Notes under the pieces: generated by a model
Told to the model about the DNA's origin: nothing
Seen by the model: the letters and a program-made list of their open reading frames with translations, nothing else
The model's database searches: none
Made by a program: the position numbers and the translations under genes
Part shown: positions 35,013 through 45,444 of the stretch, in pieces
How the letters are laid out: each line of letters begins with the position of its first letter
Numbering within the stretch: position 1 is the stretch's first letter
Assembly (NCBI GenBank): GCA_038503035.1
Contig: JAVSML010024588.1
Span: forward strand, 233,030-297,029
DNA length: 64,000 nucleotides
Direction of reading: 5' to 3'
Source: Crocodylus rhombifer
Taxonomy: Eukaryota > Chordata > Crocodylia > Crocodylidae

Positions 35013-36749
35013 ACGATTTTTTTTTTTGAGAAAAACTGAAAAAAATATATTTTGGCTGAAAATAAGGAGGATGCAATTCAGAAATGCTGCAATGGTATAC
35101 CAGAGTAGCTGTAATTTGGGTAATACCATTTTACTTTTATGGTATGTACTTTGTTCCATGCATAAAGCATAGTCTTTGCTTTATGAATTTGGCAGTATCA
35201 CAGGACATATATTCTAACTAGGGGTACCTAAACCACAGAGAAGAATGAAAATGAGGAAATTGAAGTATAAATCCCACAAGGGACTTTACAGTCATTGCCA
35301 AATCAAATTAGTTTAGTGTTTCAGGATATCTGGTTTGTCGATGAAAAAAACAGATTTTTACAATAGCCAGATAATTTTCGTGTAAAATGTTGTCACAGTA
35401 AAATCCCATTTTTTGTGGAAAAAGTTTTGAAGATTTCTTTCAATAAACTTTACTGAGAGCCATTCTGAAAGAGAGCAAATCTTTGCTCTTTTTACTGTGA
35501 GGAAGGATAAAATAGCACTTAAATTAAAAATTATATCTTCATCTGGTATAGATCATAATAGTTCCATACCCAATGAAGCTATACCAGTTTATCAGCTGAA
35601 GATCTGACCCATTCATTTAATCTTAGACTAGATCAAATTTAGTTTCCTCCCATCTTAGTAAGAATTAAAGGTTTCAAAAGGTCACAAACCTATTCTCTCA
35701 AGAAAAGTTAAATTGGGGCCAATTTTAATTTAGCACTGATAGTATCCTGTAAGCATTTCCTTTTCTACCAAGCATCCTTTTTTGATCATTTGATAACAAT
35801 TTCATACAATGGCATTTTCACAAACATTTAAATATTTTCCAAATGTATACTCATCATTAAGGTAAATGTGATGTGTAATTATCATCTAGTCTTCTTTGAG
35901 GACATGCTCACTAGGCCTTTAGAAAGGCTAGTACATAACCAAATGAGAAACAACACTAATAAAAATCAAATATTTGTGCCTTGCAATTTTCTCTAAGGCA
36001 GCAGGCAGAACCCTCAGTAATCACAGCAAGGCTAAAATAATATTATTTATTATGCATGCAGATGAAGCTTTTTACTACTTTAATGTAGCTGGGCTAATTA
36101 ACTTTAAAATATTTCTGTTTCATTGACTAAATTCATGAGGGACAGGGTACAGACACTAGGCTTACGAAATTAATTTCAAATATCTATTGGTGTAAATTGG
36201 ATTGGGTTCTCTTACAAATAGAAAATAACAATGTCTTAAAATTAAAAATTTAATGACCAGAAGTAATCTTGGATTTTCATTCTAAAGTTTTATCTTGGAT
36301 ACCTATGGACAATTTTAAAGCAACAAGATATCTAATTAACAGACTTGACTAACAAATTATGAGTCTAGATATCTGAGGGCTATGTTTCCAAAATAACCTT
36401 GCATCTCTAAAAAAGTTGTGGCACTATTAAGTAGATTATCTGGAGGCCAATTTGAGCCCTCCTTTAAAAATAAGAATTAAACCTCCCCCCCAAAACCTCT
36501 GATTATTTGGTAAAGAAGTGCACTGCAGGGCCCTGTTCTTCATGTCTGACATTTATTTTAATGAATAGCACTTTGCTCAATATTTGGAAATAAGGAAAAT
36601 ATTTTCCTTATTTTACAGGAAATGGCAGCAATAGACATAGAAAAGAAAGCTGAATCCTTTTGTCCATGTTTTGCATCCAAAGCATGTTAAGTGGGCCATG
36701 TACTCTATACACCAAATATTGATGTCTGAAAATAGTGGTGGTAATGAGT
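35013..36749. other. Unique AT-rich DNA
   Basis: No gene or interspersed repeat recognised. Holds the perfect palindrome at 36588-36613. Confidence 0.5.
36588..36613. repeat. Perfect 26-bp palindrome
   Basis: AAATAAGGAAAAT followed directly by ATTTTCCTTATTT. All 13 positions pair, with no spacer. Confidence 0.85.
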
Positions 36750-37755
36750 TATAGTATCATAGGAAAGTAGGGCTAAAAGGGACTTCATGAGGTCACCTAG
36801 GTCAGCCCTCGGTCAAAGCAGGACTAAACTAGCTCAGCCAAGTATCTGTCTAATCTGCTCTTAAAAATTTCCAGGAATGGAGATTCCACAAGGTCTCTAA
36901 GTAGCCTGTTCTAATGCTTACCACTCTTATCATGACAAAGTTCTTCCTAATCTCCAATCTAAATTTCCTGTATTGAAGTTTGAGGTCCTTATGCCTTGCC
37001 CTGTCCATTATATCTACAGAGAAAAGGCTATTTCGAACCACTTTCCAATTGCCTTTCAAGTATTTGAAGTTTGCTACTAAATCACACTCTACAACCCTCC
37101 CTCCCCCCTTTTCTTATAAGTCATGTTTACCAGGCTGCTAATCAGTTTTGTCATGCACTTCTGGATTCTTCCTAATTTGTCCACTTTCTTCCTGAAGAAA
37201 GTAGTCAAAAATGGGATGCAGTATTCCAGGTGGGGCCTAATCAATACTAAATAGAGCAGAACAACCACTTACTTGATTTGCAAGTGACATTCCTGTTAAT
37301 GCAACTCAGTATGCTGCTGGTATTTTTGGCAACAAGAGCACACTGTTGGCTCCGATTCATTTTATGGTCCTTTGTAACCCCGATGTAGGCAAAACTAAAA
37401 CATAGGCAAGCATTTCCTAGTCTGTATCTATACATGCAATTAATCCATTTCCATTTAAATGACTTGTCCTTCTTTCATCCGATTGATTTTGGACCATTTT
37501 TCCAATCTAACCAGATCATTCTTGATCTTAGCCCTAGTCTCCAGAGTACCTGCAATTCCACCCAACTTGGTATCACCCAGAAATTTGCTAAGTGTGCACT
37601 CAGTCCCATCATCCAGCTCATTAATGAAACTGTTAAAAAATACTGGACCCAGTACAGACCCTGGGAAGCCCCACTTTATGCCTCCTCCCAACTAGCCTTT
37701 GAGCCATTGATGATTACTGGTTGTGAACATGATGATTCAATCAGTTGTGCAATAC
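36750..37755 (-). mobile_element. CR1 LINE, 5'-truncated, minus strand (divergent subfamily)
   Basis: 3' tail at 36750-36770 (TATCATAGGAAAGTAGGG), then on the minus strand the C-terminal RT region: KFRLEIRKNFVMIRVV (~36900-36960) and VTKDHKMNRSQQCALVAKNT (~37340-37395), then the SVLGPVFFNSFINELDDGTE block (~37590-37660). The catalytic box reads FLGDTKLG instead of FADDTKLG, so the first catalytic Asp is lost. The copy starts just upstream of that block, so motif A and the endonuclease are absent. The motif wording differs from the 2061 and 39937 copies, indicating another CR1 subfamily. Confidence 0.85.
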
Positions 37756-38203
37756 CTGTAAGTAAATAATGTATTGTATCTCTATGAATGTGAAACACTT
37801 ATCTTAAAAGTTCAAGATAAAATACACATACATTTATATAAAACATAATTTATATTGGTTTTTATTAATAATGGGTTTTAAACTGCAGTGCCCAAACTTT
37901 ACAAATTTCATTTATCCAAGCAGCTAAACTTTCTAATTTGAAAATAAAGTGATCTCTTTTGTAGTTCAAGATTATAGTGTTTTAGCCATGTAACTACTAT
38001 GTACACTAGACAAACTAGTTATGAGTATCCTTAGTTATGAGTAACGTTTATTCACTGACAGTGCTTTTTAATGAATAAAAAGCAGTAACTTAAGAATATT
38101 CTACTTGTTTAACTCTATGAATTTCAATATTAATTCCTCATTCATAATTTAAAACAGATGAATTTGTCAGCCAAATAACTAAAAGTACATTATTTTACTA
38201 TTT
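37756..38203. other. AT-rich DNA
   Basis: Nothing recognised. Confidence 0.5.
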
Positions 38204-38211
38204 TGTTATAT

Positions 38212-38663
38212 ACTGGGAGTGTCTACACACAATTAATTTGAAGTGTTTATTGCACCAGAGTTTATTACTCTCTGGTGCACCCAGGACTCAGCATGCTGAG
38301 CTGGGTCAGAGCAGTTCTGACCCAGGGAATCAGCCTGCCAGCTTGGGGCTGCTTTGACCTGGCTCAGTGTGCTACAGGGTCTGGCTGGGGCATGAGGGTG
38401 CTACAGTGTGGGGCTCAGCAGCAGGCAGTCCCCACACTAAAGCACCCTTGTGCTTCAGCCAGACACATTAGTGTCTACACATGCAGTGCATCTGCACAGT
38501 GCTGTGGGGCAAAAGATTCTGCCACAGGATAGTGCTTGTATTACTACCATGTTGCAGAGTTTAATGCTTTCCTAACTAGGCTGCATATGTAGATGCAAGG
38601 CATTTGCTAATTAGTCTAGCTAATTAGTCCACTGCAGTAAATGTCTCATGTAGACATGCCCTC
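38212..38663. mobile_element. hAT-like MITE with 8-bp duplication
   Basis: Ends ACTGGGAGTGTCTACAC and CATGTAGACATGCCCTC are inverted repeats. Flanks TGTTATAT (38204-38211) and TGTTACAT (38664-38671) agree at 7 of 8 positions, as expected for hAT insertion. Inside is a smaller hairpin (GCACCAGAG / CTCTGGTGC, 38249-38281). No coding. Confidence 0.7.
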
Positions 38664-38683
38664 TGTTACATTTGCATTAGAAA

Positions 38684-38849
38684 CCGGGAGTGTCTATACA
38701 TGATGTAGCATTGGAGGGCAAAAACTGTGATGCTGTAGCTACATCGCTGTAGCAATGAGCTCCCTCATTATAGCAGGTTGCTACAGTGATGTAGGGCCTA
38801 AAAATGACCATGCACCATGGCACAGCACAGAATGGGCTGTTACTGTGCC
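38684..38849. mobile_element. MITE, left part, interrupted by CR1
   Basis: Starts GGGAGTGTCTATACATG. The matching inverted end CATGTATAGACGTGCCC lies 5 kb away at 43808-43824, on the other side of a nested pair of CR1 elements. With 43746-43826 it forms one element of about 250 bp. Same general family as 32318-32592. Confidence 0.55.
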
Positions 38850-39936
38850 ATACAATCAGGGAAAATTAGGTTTGGAAGGGATTTCAGGAGGTCATCTAGT
38901 CCAAACCCCCTGCTCAAAGGAGGACCATTCCCAACTAAATCATTTCAGCCAGGGGTTCATTGAGCTGGGACTTAAAAAAACTCCAAGGATGGAGATTGTA
39001 CTGCCTCTTTTGGTAACCTGTTCCAGTGTTTCACTACCCTCCTATTGAGGAAATTTTTCCTAAAATCTAACCTAAACTTCCCTTCCTGCAACTTCAGACA
39101 ATTGCTCCTTGTTCTGTCAAGAAGCGGGTGGAGGGGGGTATAAAAACTGAATGCGGTACTCCAGATATGGCCTCACCAGTGCTGAACACAGGGGAATAAT
39201 CACTTTCCTTGACATACTGGCAACACTCCTACCAATGCTGCCCAGTTTGCCATTAGCCTTCTTGGCAACAAGGGCACGCTGCTGGCTCATATTCAGCTTA
39301 TTGCCCACTGTAACCCCCAGTTCCTTTACTGCAGAGCTGCTCCTCAACTAGTCAGTCCCCAGCCTGTATTAGTACATGGGATTGTTCTGACCTAAGTACA
39401 GGACTTTGCACATGTCCTAGTTGAACCTCATGAGATTTCTTTTAGCCAAATTCTCCAATTTGTCTAGGTCACTCTGAATCCTAGCCCTACCCTCCAGCAT
39501 ATGTACTACTCCCCCCAGCTTTGTGTCCTCAACAAACTCACTAAGGGTTCACTCTATGCCACCTTCCAGGTCATTATGAAGAAACTGAACAAAACAAGCC
39601 CCCAGACTGACCCCTGGGGCACTCCACTTGATACTGGCTGCCAAGTAGACATTGAGCCAGTGATTACTACCCTCTGAGCCCAATGCTCCAGACAGTTTTC
39701 TAGCCACCTTACAGTCCATTGATTCAGCCAATACTTCCTTAGCTTGTCTGGCAGAATGTTGTGAGGAATCATATTAAAGCCTTGCTAAAATCAAGGCACA
39801 CCATATCCACCAGTCTTCCCACATCCCCAGAGCCAGACACTTCATCATAGAAGGCAATCAGGTTGCTCAGGCATGACTTTCCCTTGGAGAATCCATGCTG
39901 ACTGCTCCTGATCACCTTATTCTCCTTCAAGTGCTC
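38850..39936 (-). mobile_element. CR1 LINE, 3' part of a copy split by another CR1
   Basis: Minus-strand CR1. The 3' end carries the signature GGAGGTCATCTAGTCCAAAC (38886-38905). Coding continues right to EHLKENKVIRSSQHGFSKGK (~39865-39936), where it stops abruptly in the middle of the RT fingers. The missing upstream part resumes at 43259. In family members the residues on the two sides are contiguous, so the plus-strand CR1 in between is a later insertion. Confidence 0.88.
39117..39936 (-). pseudogene. CR1 ORF2 RT, C-terminal part (disrupted)
   Basis: From right to left on the minus strand: SQHGFSKGKSCLSNLIAFYD, motif A as MVCLDFSKAL (~39775-39805), a GVPQGSV-like block (~39595-39625), the catalytic box as FVEDTKLG (~39520-39545, usually FADDTKLG), then KELGVTVGNKLNMSQQRALV (~39265-39325) and ALVRPYLEYRIQF. 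Several frame changes. Dead reverse transcriptase. Confidence 0.82.
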
Positions 39937-39965
39937 AGAAGAAGTGGAGAAGCCCAAATCATCTG

Positions 39966-40256
39966 ATGAAGGACTACCATGTTCTGGGGGGCAAGCCGAA
40001 GGAGACAGGGGCACAGGTGGTCTTTTCATCTGTCCTTCCAGTTAGCGGATGTGGATGGCACCATGAGACCTGCATCAGAGAGGTCAACTTGTGCCTTCAG
40101 GAATGGTGTCTCAAGGCAGGCTTTGGCTTCTTGGACAATGACCCATACTTCAAGACAAGAGACATGCTCGGGTGGGATGGGCTTCACCTCTCCTCCAAAG
40201 GTAAGCATGTATTCTCTTTTAGGCTGGCTGATCTTCTCCAGTGGGCTTTAAACTAG
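39966..40256 (+). pseudogene. CR1 ORF1 C-terminal esterase block
   Basis: An uninterrupted 96-codon stretch to its own TAA. Residues ~2-22 (KDYHVLGGKPKETGAQVVFS then SVLPV) and ~66-85 (LGWDGLHLSSKGKHVF then FRLADLL) match the C-terminal part of the SGNH-type esterase domain of CR1 ORF1; DGxHLS holds the catalytic Asp/His pair. The N-terminal Ser block (GDS) and GTND block are missing because the copy is 5'-truncated. They survive in the CR1 at 14255. The Met at 39966 is internal, not the original start. Confidence 0.78.
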
Positions 40257-40452
40257 GCTCATTGGGGGAAGGGGAGGATGAGGTTAGAGGGAGTCTCAGA
40301 ACACCAAACCAAGTGTCACCCACAAGAATAGCCCAGCCAAGACTGATGATGAGCACAAGAAATACCCAGGTAAGAGACCCGGATAGTCCGGATTAGGGGG
40401 ACAGTGTATACTTTCAGGAGGCCTTAAATGCCTATACAGTAATGCTCATAGT

Positions 40453-43250
40453 ATGGGGAACAAGCAGAAGGAATTTGCCCTCCTGCTAGCTAACACACGC
40501 CCAGACATAGTGGGGCTCACGAAAACGTGGTGGAATCCAATGCACAACTGGGTGGAAAACATCAAGGGCTATAGGCTGTACAGGAGGGATAGAAGAGGGA
40601 GGAAAGGTGGCAGTGTGGTGCTCTATGTCAAAGAAAAATTCACATCCTCAATGAGCAGCACTGGGTCAAAGCAGGGGCAGACTGAAGTGCTGTGGATCAG
40701 AATACAAGGGGGTTGGGGGAAAAGGGACTTAACTGTCAGGGTCTACTGCAGACCATCCAACCAGGGAGAAGAGCTAGACCAGGAATTCTCAAGTCAGCTC
40801 ACAGAGGAAGTTAAGTCAAAGGATGTGGTCATCATGGGTGGCCTAAACTATCTGGACATTTGTTGGGAAGAGCAGTCAGCCAGGTCTGACCGCTTACATA
40901 GGTGCCTAGCTGTGTTACAGAACTTCCATCTAACCCAGGAGGTGCACAGTCCCACGAGGGGAAATGATTTGTTAGACCTGGTCCTGGCCACAAGCAACGA
41001 CCTGGTGAGGGGACTGTGGTTGCTTGATCACCTGGGCAATAGTGATCATTGCCTACTGGAATTCACCATCCAGCACAGGGTAGCAAAGGCCTGCAGCAAA
41101 ACAGCAGCTCTAGATTTCAGGAGGGCAGATTTCATTGAGCTAAGGAGACTAGTTGGGGAGGCACTGAGATCCCAGAGGGGTGGGGATTTGGGAGTCCAAG
41201 AAAAGTGGTCATTCCTGAAGGAAATGATTCCCCAAGGCCAAAGAGTGGCAACCCCAACATGGATCAAAGGGGAAAGAGTGCTCAAAAGCCCTCATGGCTC
41301 ACCAAAACCATCCAGGAACATTTCAAAGCTAAGAAAGAAGCATACACCCAATGGAAGGGAGGGGCCATCACCAGGGAAGACGATACCTCTGTTGCTTGGG
41401 ACTGTAGGGGGACTGTTAGGAAGGCCAAGGTGGAGATGGAACTGGGACTAGCAACCCGGATCAAGGATAACAAGAAATCTGTTTTTAAATACATGGGGGG
41501 TAAAAAGAAGGTTCCGTGTAACATGGGGCCTCTGCAAGATACTCTTGGAAATCTGGTGGTCTCACCAGATGACAAAGCTAATCTATTTAACAATTTCTTT
41601 GCCTCCATTTTTCTGAGCAGGGACCAAGTCATCCCCCCACCACTTGGATCCCCGATGGTCCCAGGGGAGGTGCATCCAGGCCCAGGGTTAGAGACAACCT
41701 AGTCAGGGAACTTCTGAAGGGACTGGACATGTTCAGATCAGCAGATGCTGATGATCTCCACCCCAGAGTGCTGAGGGAATTAGCAGATGTCATTGCGGGT
41801 CCCCTGGCATGGCTTCACAAGCACTTGTGGTACTCCGGCAAGGTGCCAGAGGACTGGAAAAGGGCCAATGTGGTCCCCATTTTCAAAAAAGGGAGGAAGG
41901 AGGATCCAGGAGATTACAGGCCTGTTAGTCTTACCTCAGTCCTGGGGAAGCTCTTTGAGAAACTTATCCAGGTACACATGTATGAGGGGCAAGCAGGGGA
42001 GTGCATGCTTAGGGGCAATCAACATGGGTTCATTAGAGGCAGGTCCTATTAGACCAATCTGGTGGCCTTCTATGACCAGGTCACAAAATCTTTGGATGCA
42101 GGTGTCATGGTGGAGGTATTTTTTCTGGACTTTAGGAAGATCTTTGACACTGTCTCTCACCCCTTTCTCATTAAAAAATTAGGAGATTGTGGTGTTGATG
42201 CCTACACAGTCAGATGGGTCACCAATTGACTGGAGGGCCGTATACAGACAGTGGTGGTGAACAGGTCATTTTCGACTTGGAGGGATGTGGGCAGTGGGGT
42301 CCCCCAGGGCTTGGTCCTCGGGCCTGCACTGTTCAACATCTTCATCAGCAACTTGGACGAGGGGGTGAAAAGCACCTTGTTCAAATTCACAGATGACACT
42401 AAGATGTGGGGAGAAGTGGGCACGCTAAAAGGGAGGGACAGGTTACAATTGGACCTGGACAGGTTATAGGGGTGGGTGGATGAGAATAGGATGGGGTTCA
42501 ATACTGACAAGTGCAAGGTACTGCACCTAGGGAGAAAGAACCAGCAGCATACCTACAGGCTGGGGAACTCCCTTCTCATGAGCAGAGAGGCAGAAGAGGA
42601 TCTTGGAGTCGTTATAGACTCCAAGATGAACATGGGCTGCCAATGTGGGGACTCAGTCAGGAAGGCTAACCGCACCTTGTCATGCATCCACAGATGCATC
42701 ACGAGCAGGTCCAAAGAGGTGATTCTCCTCCTCTATATGACACTGGTCAGGCCATAGCTGGAATACTGAGCCCAGTTCTGGGATGTGGACAACATTGAGA
42801 GGGTCCAGCGGAGGACCACTCACATGATTAGGGGGCAGCAGGGCAGGCCCTACAAGGAGACGCTATGAGACCTGAACCTGTTCAGCTTCCACAAGAGAAG
42901 GCTGAGAGAGGATCTGGTGGCCATCTATAAACTGGCCAAGGGAGACCAACAGACAATGGGAGAGTCCCTGTTTCCCCAAGTACTACTGAGAGTAACAAGG
43001 TATAATGGCCATAAGTAGACAGAGAGTAGATTCAGGCTAGATATCAGGAGGCACGACTTCACTGTCAGGGCAGCTAGGATCTGGAACCAACTTCCAAGGG
43101 AAGTGGTGCTCGCTCCTACCCTGGGGGTCTTCAAAAGGAGGCTAGATAGAGACCTAGCCAGGGTCCTTAGACCCCAGTATTCTTTCCTGCCCATGGCAGG
43201 GGGTCTTGATGATTTCCTCAGGTCCCTTCTGACCCTACCTACTATGAAAC
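40453..43250 (+). pseudogene. CR1 ORF2 endonuclease-reverse transcriptase, multiply broken
   Basis: Residues 1-230 or so (40453-41150) form the APE-type endonuclease: NTRPDIVGLTKTWW, GYRLYRRDR, VYCRPSNQ, IMGGLNYLDICW, NSDHCLLEF. In family members the first block reads TETWW and the fourth GDFN; here the metal-binding Glu is Lys and the Asp is Gly, while SDH is kept. Coding then shifts frame near 41250-41451 (linker, FKYMGGKKKVP, LFNNFFASIFLSRDQ) and again before 41729 (RT: RANVVPIFKKGRKEDPGDYR; motif A FFLDFRKIFDTV ~42119-42154; [14 protein letters not shown] ~42296-42335; catalytic box FTDDTKMWG ~42385-42411). Stops interrupt at 42050, 42227, 42467 and 42755, with more toward 43020. In the family it nicks target DNA and primes reverse transcription. 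This copy cannot. Confidence 0.93.
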
Positions 43251-43258
43251 TATGAAAC

Positions 43259-43745
43259 CATCTGTGGTAAATAGATTCCTTAAGGATCTGCTCCATGATT
43301 TTTCCAGGGATTGAGGTGAGGCTGACTGTCTGTAGTACTGTGGATCCTCCTTTTTCTCTTGCTTAAATATAGCACTATGTTCGCCCTTTTCCAATATTTC
43401 AGGATCTCTCCCGATCACCATGAGTTTTCAAAGATGATGGCTTCCTCAGCACCCTTGGGTGCATCCCATCCAGCCCCATGGACTTGTACATGTCCAGCAT
43501 TTCTAAGTAGTCCTTAACCTGTTCTCGCACCGCTGAGAGCTGCTCACCTTCTCCCCAAATTGTGCTGCCCTGTGCAACAGTCTGGGAGCTGACCTTGCCT
43601 ATGAATACTGAGGCAAAAAAGGCCTTCAGTCTTGTCTGCATTTTCTGTCACAAGGTTGCCTCCCTCATTTAATCACGAACCCACAATTTCCCTGATCCTC
43701 CTCTTGCTACTGACATGCCTGTAGAAACCCTTCTTATTACCCATC
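43259..43745 (-). mobile_element. CR1 LINE, 5' part of the copy split by another CR1
   Basis: Upstream half of the minus-strand CR1 whose 3' half is at 38850-39936. Minus-strand coding gives GFYRHVSSKRRIREIVGS (~43675-43730), LKAFFASVFIGKVSSQ (~43590-43635), KSMGLDGMHPRVLRK (~43435-43480) and, at the junction, GKIMEQILKESI (~43275-43310). That is exactly the RT residues preceding EHLKENKV on the other side. Right end at the NKKG-like start near 43745. Confidence 0.87.
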
Positions 43746-43826
43746 ATATAGTACTTACAAAAGGAAGTACTAAATGCCTGTGCAGTAACAATTGTGCCAT
43801 AGAGACATGTATAGACGTGCCCACCC
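43746..43826. mobile_element. MITE, right part, interrupted by CR1
   Basis: Carries AGTACTAAATGCCTGTGCAG as in the 32318 element and ends CATGTATAGACGTGCCC, the inverted match of the start at 38684. Confidence 0.55.
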
Positions 43827-44025
43827 TCTGTCAATCTGATAATATGCTATCTCATAAAGTACTGCAGGACCTCCATATGAAGGAACCACAGAAAGTCAGT
43901 CTTCAAGCTAAAAATGTTTTATCAAAACAGAAACATTGCATGAAAGATAAGAGGTGACCACGTTACTCTAGTCAACAGTAATTAGGCTTCATCTGTATAA
44001 TCATGTAAAATTCTAGCACTTACAT

Positions 44026-44400
44026 TTTAAGAAGGATGTAGAGAAACTGGAGACAGTCCATAGGTGATCAATGAAGATGTCAAAAGGATTAGAAAGCAAG
44101 CTGAATGGGAAAGGATTGAGTTAATTAAGTAGTTTTAGTCTGGATAAAAGAAGATTAAAGGGGAATGGGTATGATACCACTTCTCAAATACTTGAAAAAC
44201 TGTCCTGCACAAGATTTAGAAAATTTGTTCTGCCTCACCACAGAGGATAGAATGCATAGCAATGAATTTATATTGCAGCAATACAGTTTTAGAACAAATC
44301 TGATGAGGCAAAAAACTTTTCTATCTGTAAGCAGCAGAACAGGCTGTCTAGAACAGCTGTGGAATCTCCCAAAAATAAACTCTACCCAAGATGACTGAGA
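44026..44400 (+). mobile_element. Old CR1/L3-like LINE 3' fragment
   Basis: Plus-strand phrases follow the C-terminal LINE RT order: FKKDVEKLETVHR (44028-44070), then a LDKRRLKGNG-like stretch (~44140-44170), then RTNLMRQKTFLSV and CLEQLWNLP (~44290-44375). Several stops and frame changes. A diverged subfamily, similar in wording to the element at 36750. Confidence 0.65.
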
Positions 44401-45444
44401 AATAGCTAATCTGCAACTGCAGAGTTTACTTCATATATTACTTCAAAACCCGCTGGCTCTTAAATGATAATTTAAAAAATTGGAGTAGAATGTCTTTGAC
44501 TTGGAGTAAATATGATAAATGGAGTGCTTTCTCCAAACCCTGTTTTCTCCCAAAAATGATTTAAGCACTTTAAGATTTAAGTGCTAAACTTTTAAAAGGG
44601 AGATGGATTTTGCTAATATGACTGAATAAGATACCAAATGCTTTGAAGAAGAGACTGACTAAATTTGATGGAATAAGACACAGACCTGAGGATATAGCAC
44701 ACTGAGAAAAGTAATTTCAGATTGATTCTACTTGACTATGTGGAGTTTGGGTTTTAATAGAAAATCATTTGATCTGATATGCCACCAGGAAATGTGTCTA
44801 GTGTAGAGGATAAGAATTTTCAGTTTCTGTCTGTGGCAGAGATACAGATTATTGATTCTGGGATGATGGGTATGTAATAAGGCAAAACTTGCTCTTACCT
44901 AGCTGATTCATGGAACATCATTACAGAAAAATATTTGTCCGTCCAACTAGGTGCTAAGTATAATAATATTGTATTCCTTAAAACAGCAAAAAGGTAAAGA
45001 AAAGAAAAGAAAAGAAATTTAAATAGGAAAAAGAAAAAAAGAAAATTAAAACATGAATCAAAATGAGGGAAAAACAAAATAATGAAAACTCAAAGAAAAT
45101 GTACTGAATAATATTTTTTTATAAAAGATGATAGACATTATTGCAAGTCTTTGCATGGATTTTAAAAAAAGAATCCTAAGAAAACATACATAAGTCTTTC
45201 ACTAGATTTTAGTCTGTGCATAAGAAAAATTGTATTTTGCATCAGGAGGTGGCACTGGACTGATATACAGATGATGAATTTAGATATGAATGATCCCATT
45301 CAATTATTGAAAGGCTGGGTTTTTTTTATTTGCTATTATGCTTTTATCAAATTTCAGTTTTTTATGTTCTATTACGTATGCAAATGTCAGATGCTACTTT
45401 CACAGGTACCTTAAATTGCTTTTGCCTACTTACCAGGAAATAGC
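44401..45444. other. Unique AT-rich DNA with A-rich run
   Basis: Non-coding. The segment 44990-45075 is a purine-rich AAAAG-type low-complexity run. Confidence 0.5.

Larger units (their letters stand above)
39937..43258 (+). mobile_element. CR1 LINE, about 3.3 kb, plus strand, nested in another CR1
   Basis: The most complete retroelement here. It contains the end of ORF1 (esterase), a 196-base spacer, the whole of ORF2 (endonuclease then RT) and a 3' UTR ending in the ACTATGAAACTATGAAACC tail (43241-43259). The 5' truncation lies within ORF1. Both flanks are the two halves of a minus-strand CR1. No clear target duplication at the junctions, which is common for CR1. Close in sequence to the CR1 at 2061-3812. 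Confidence 0.93.
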
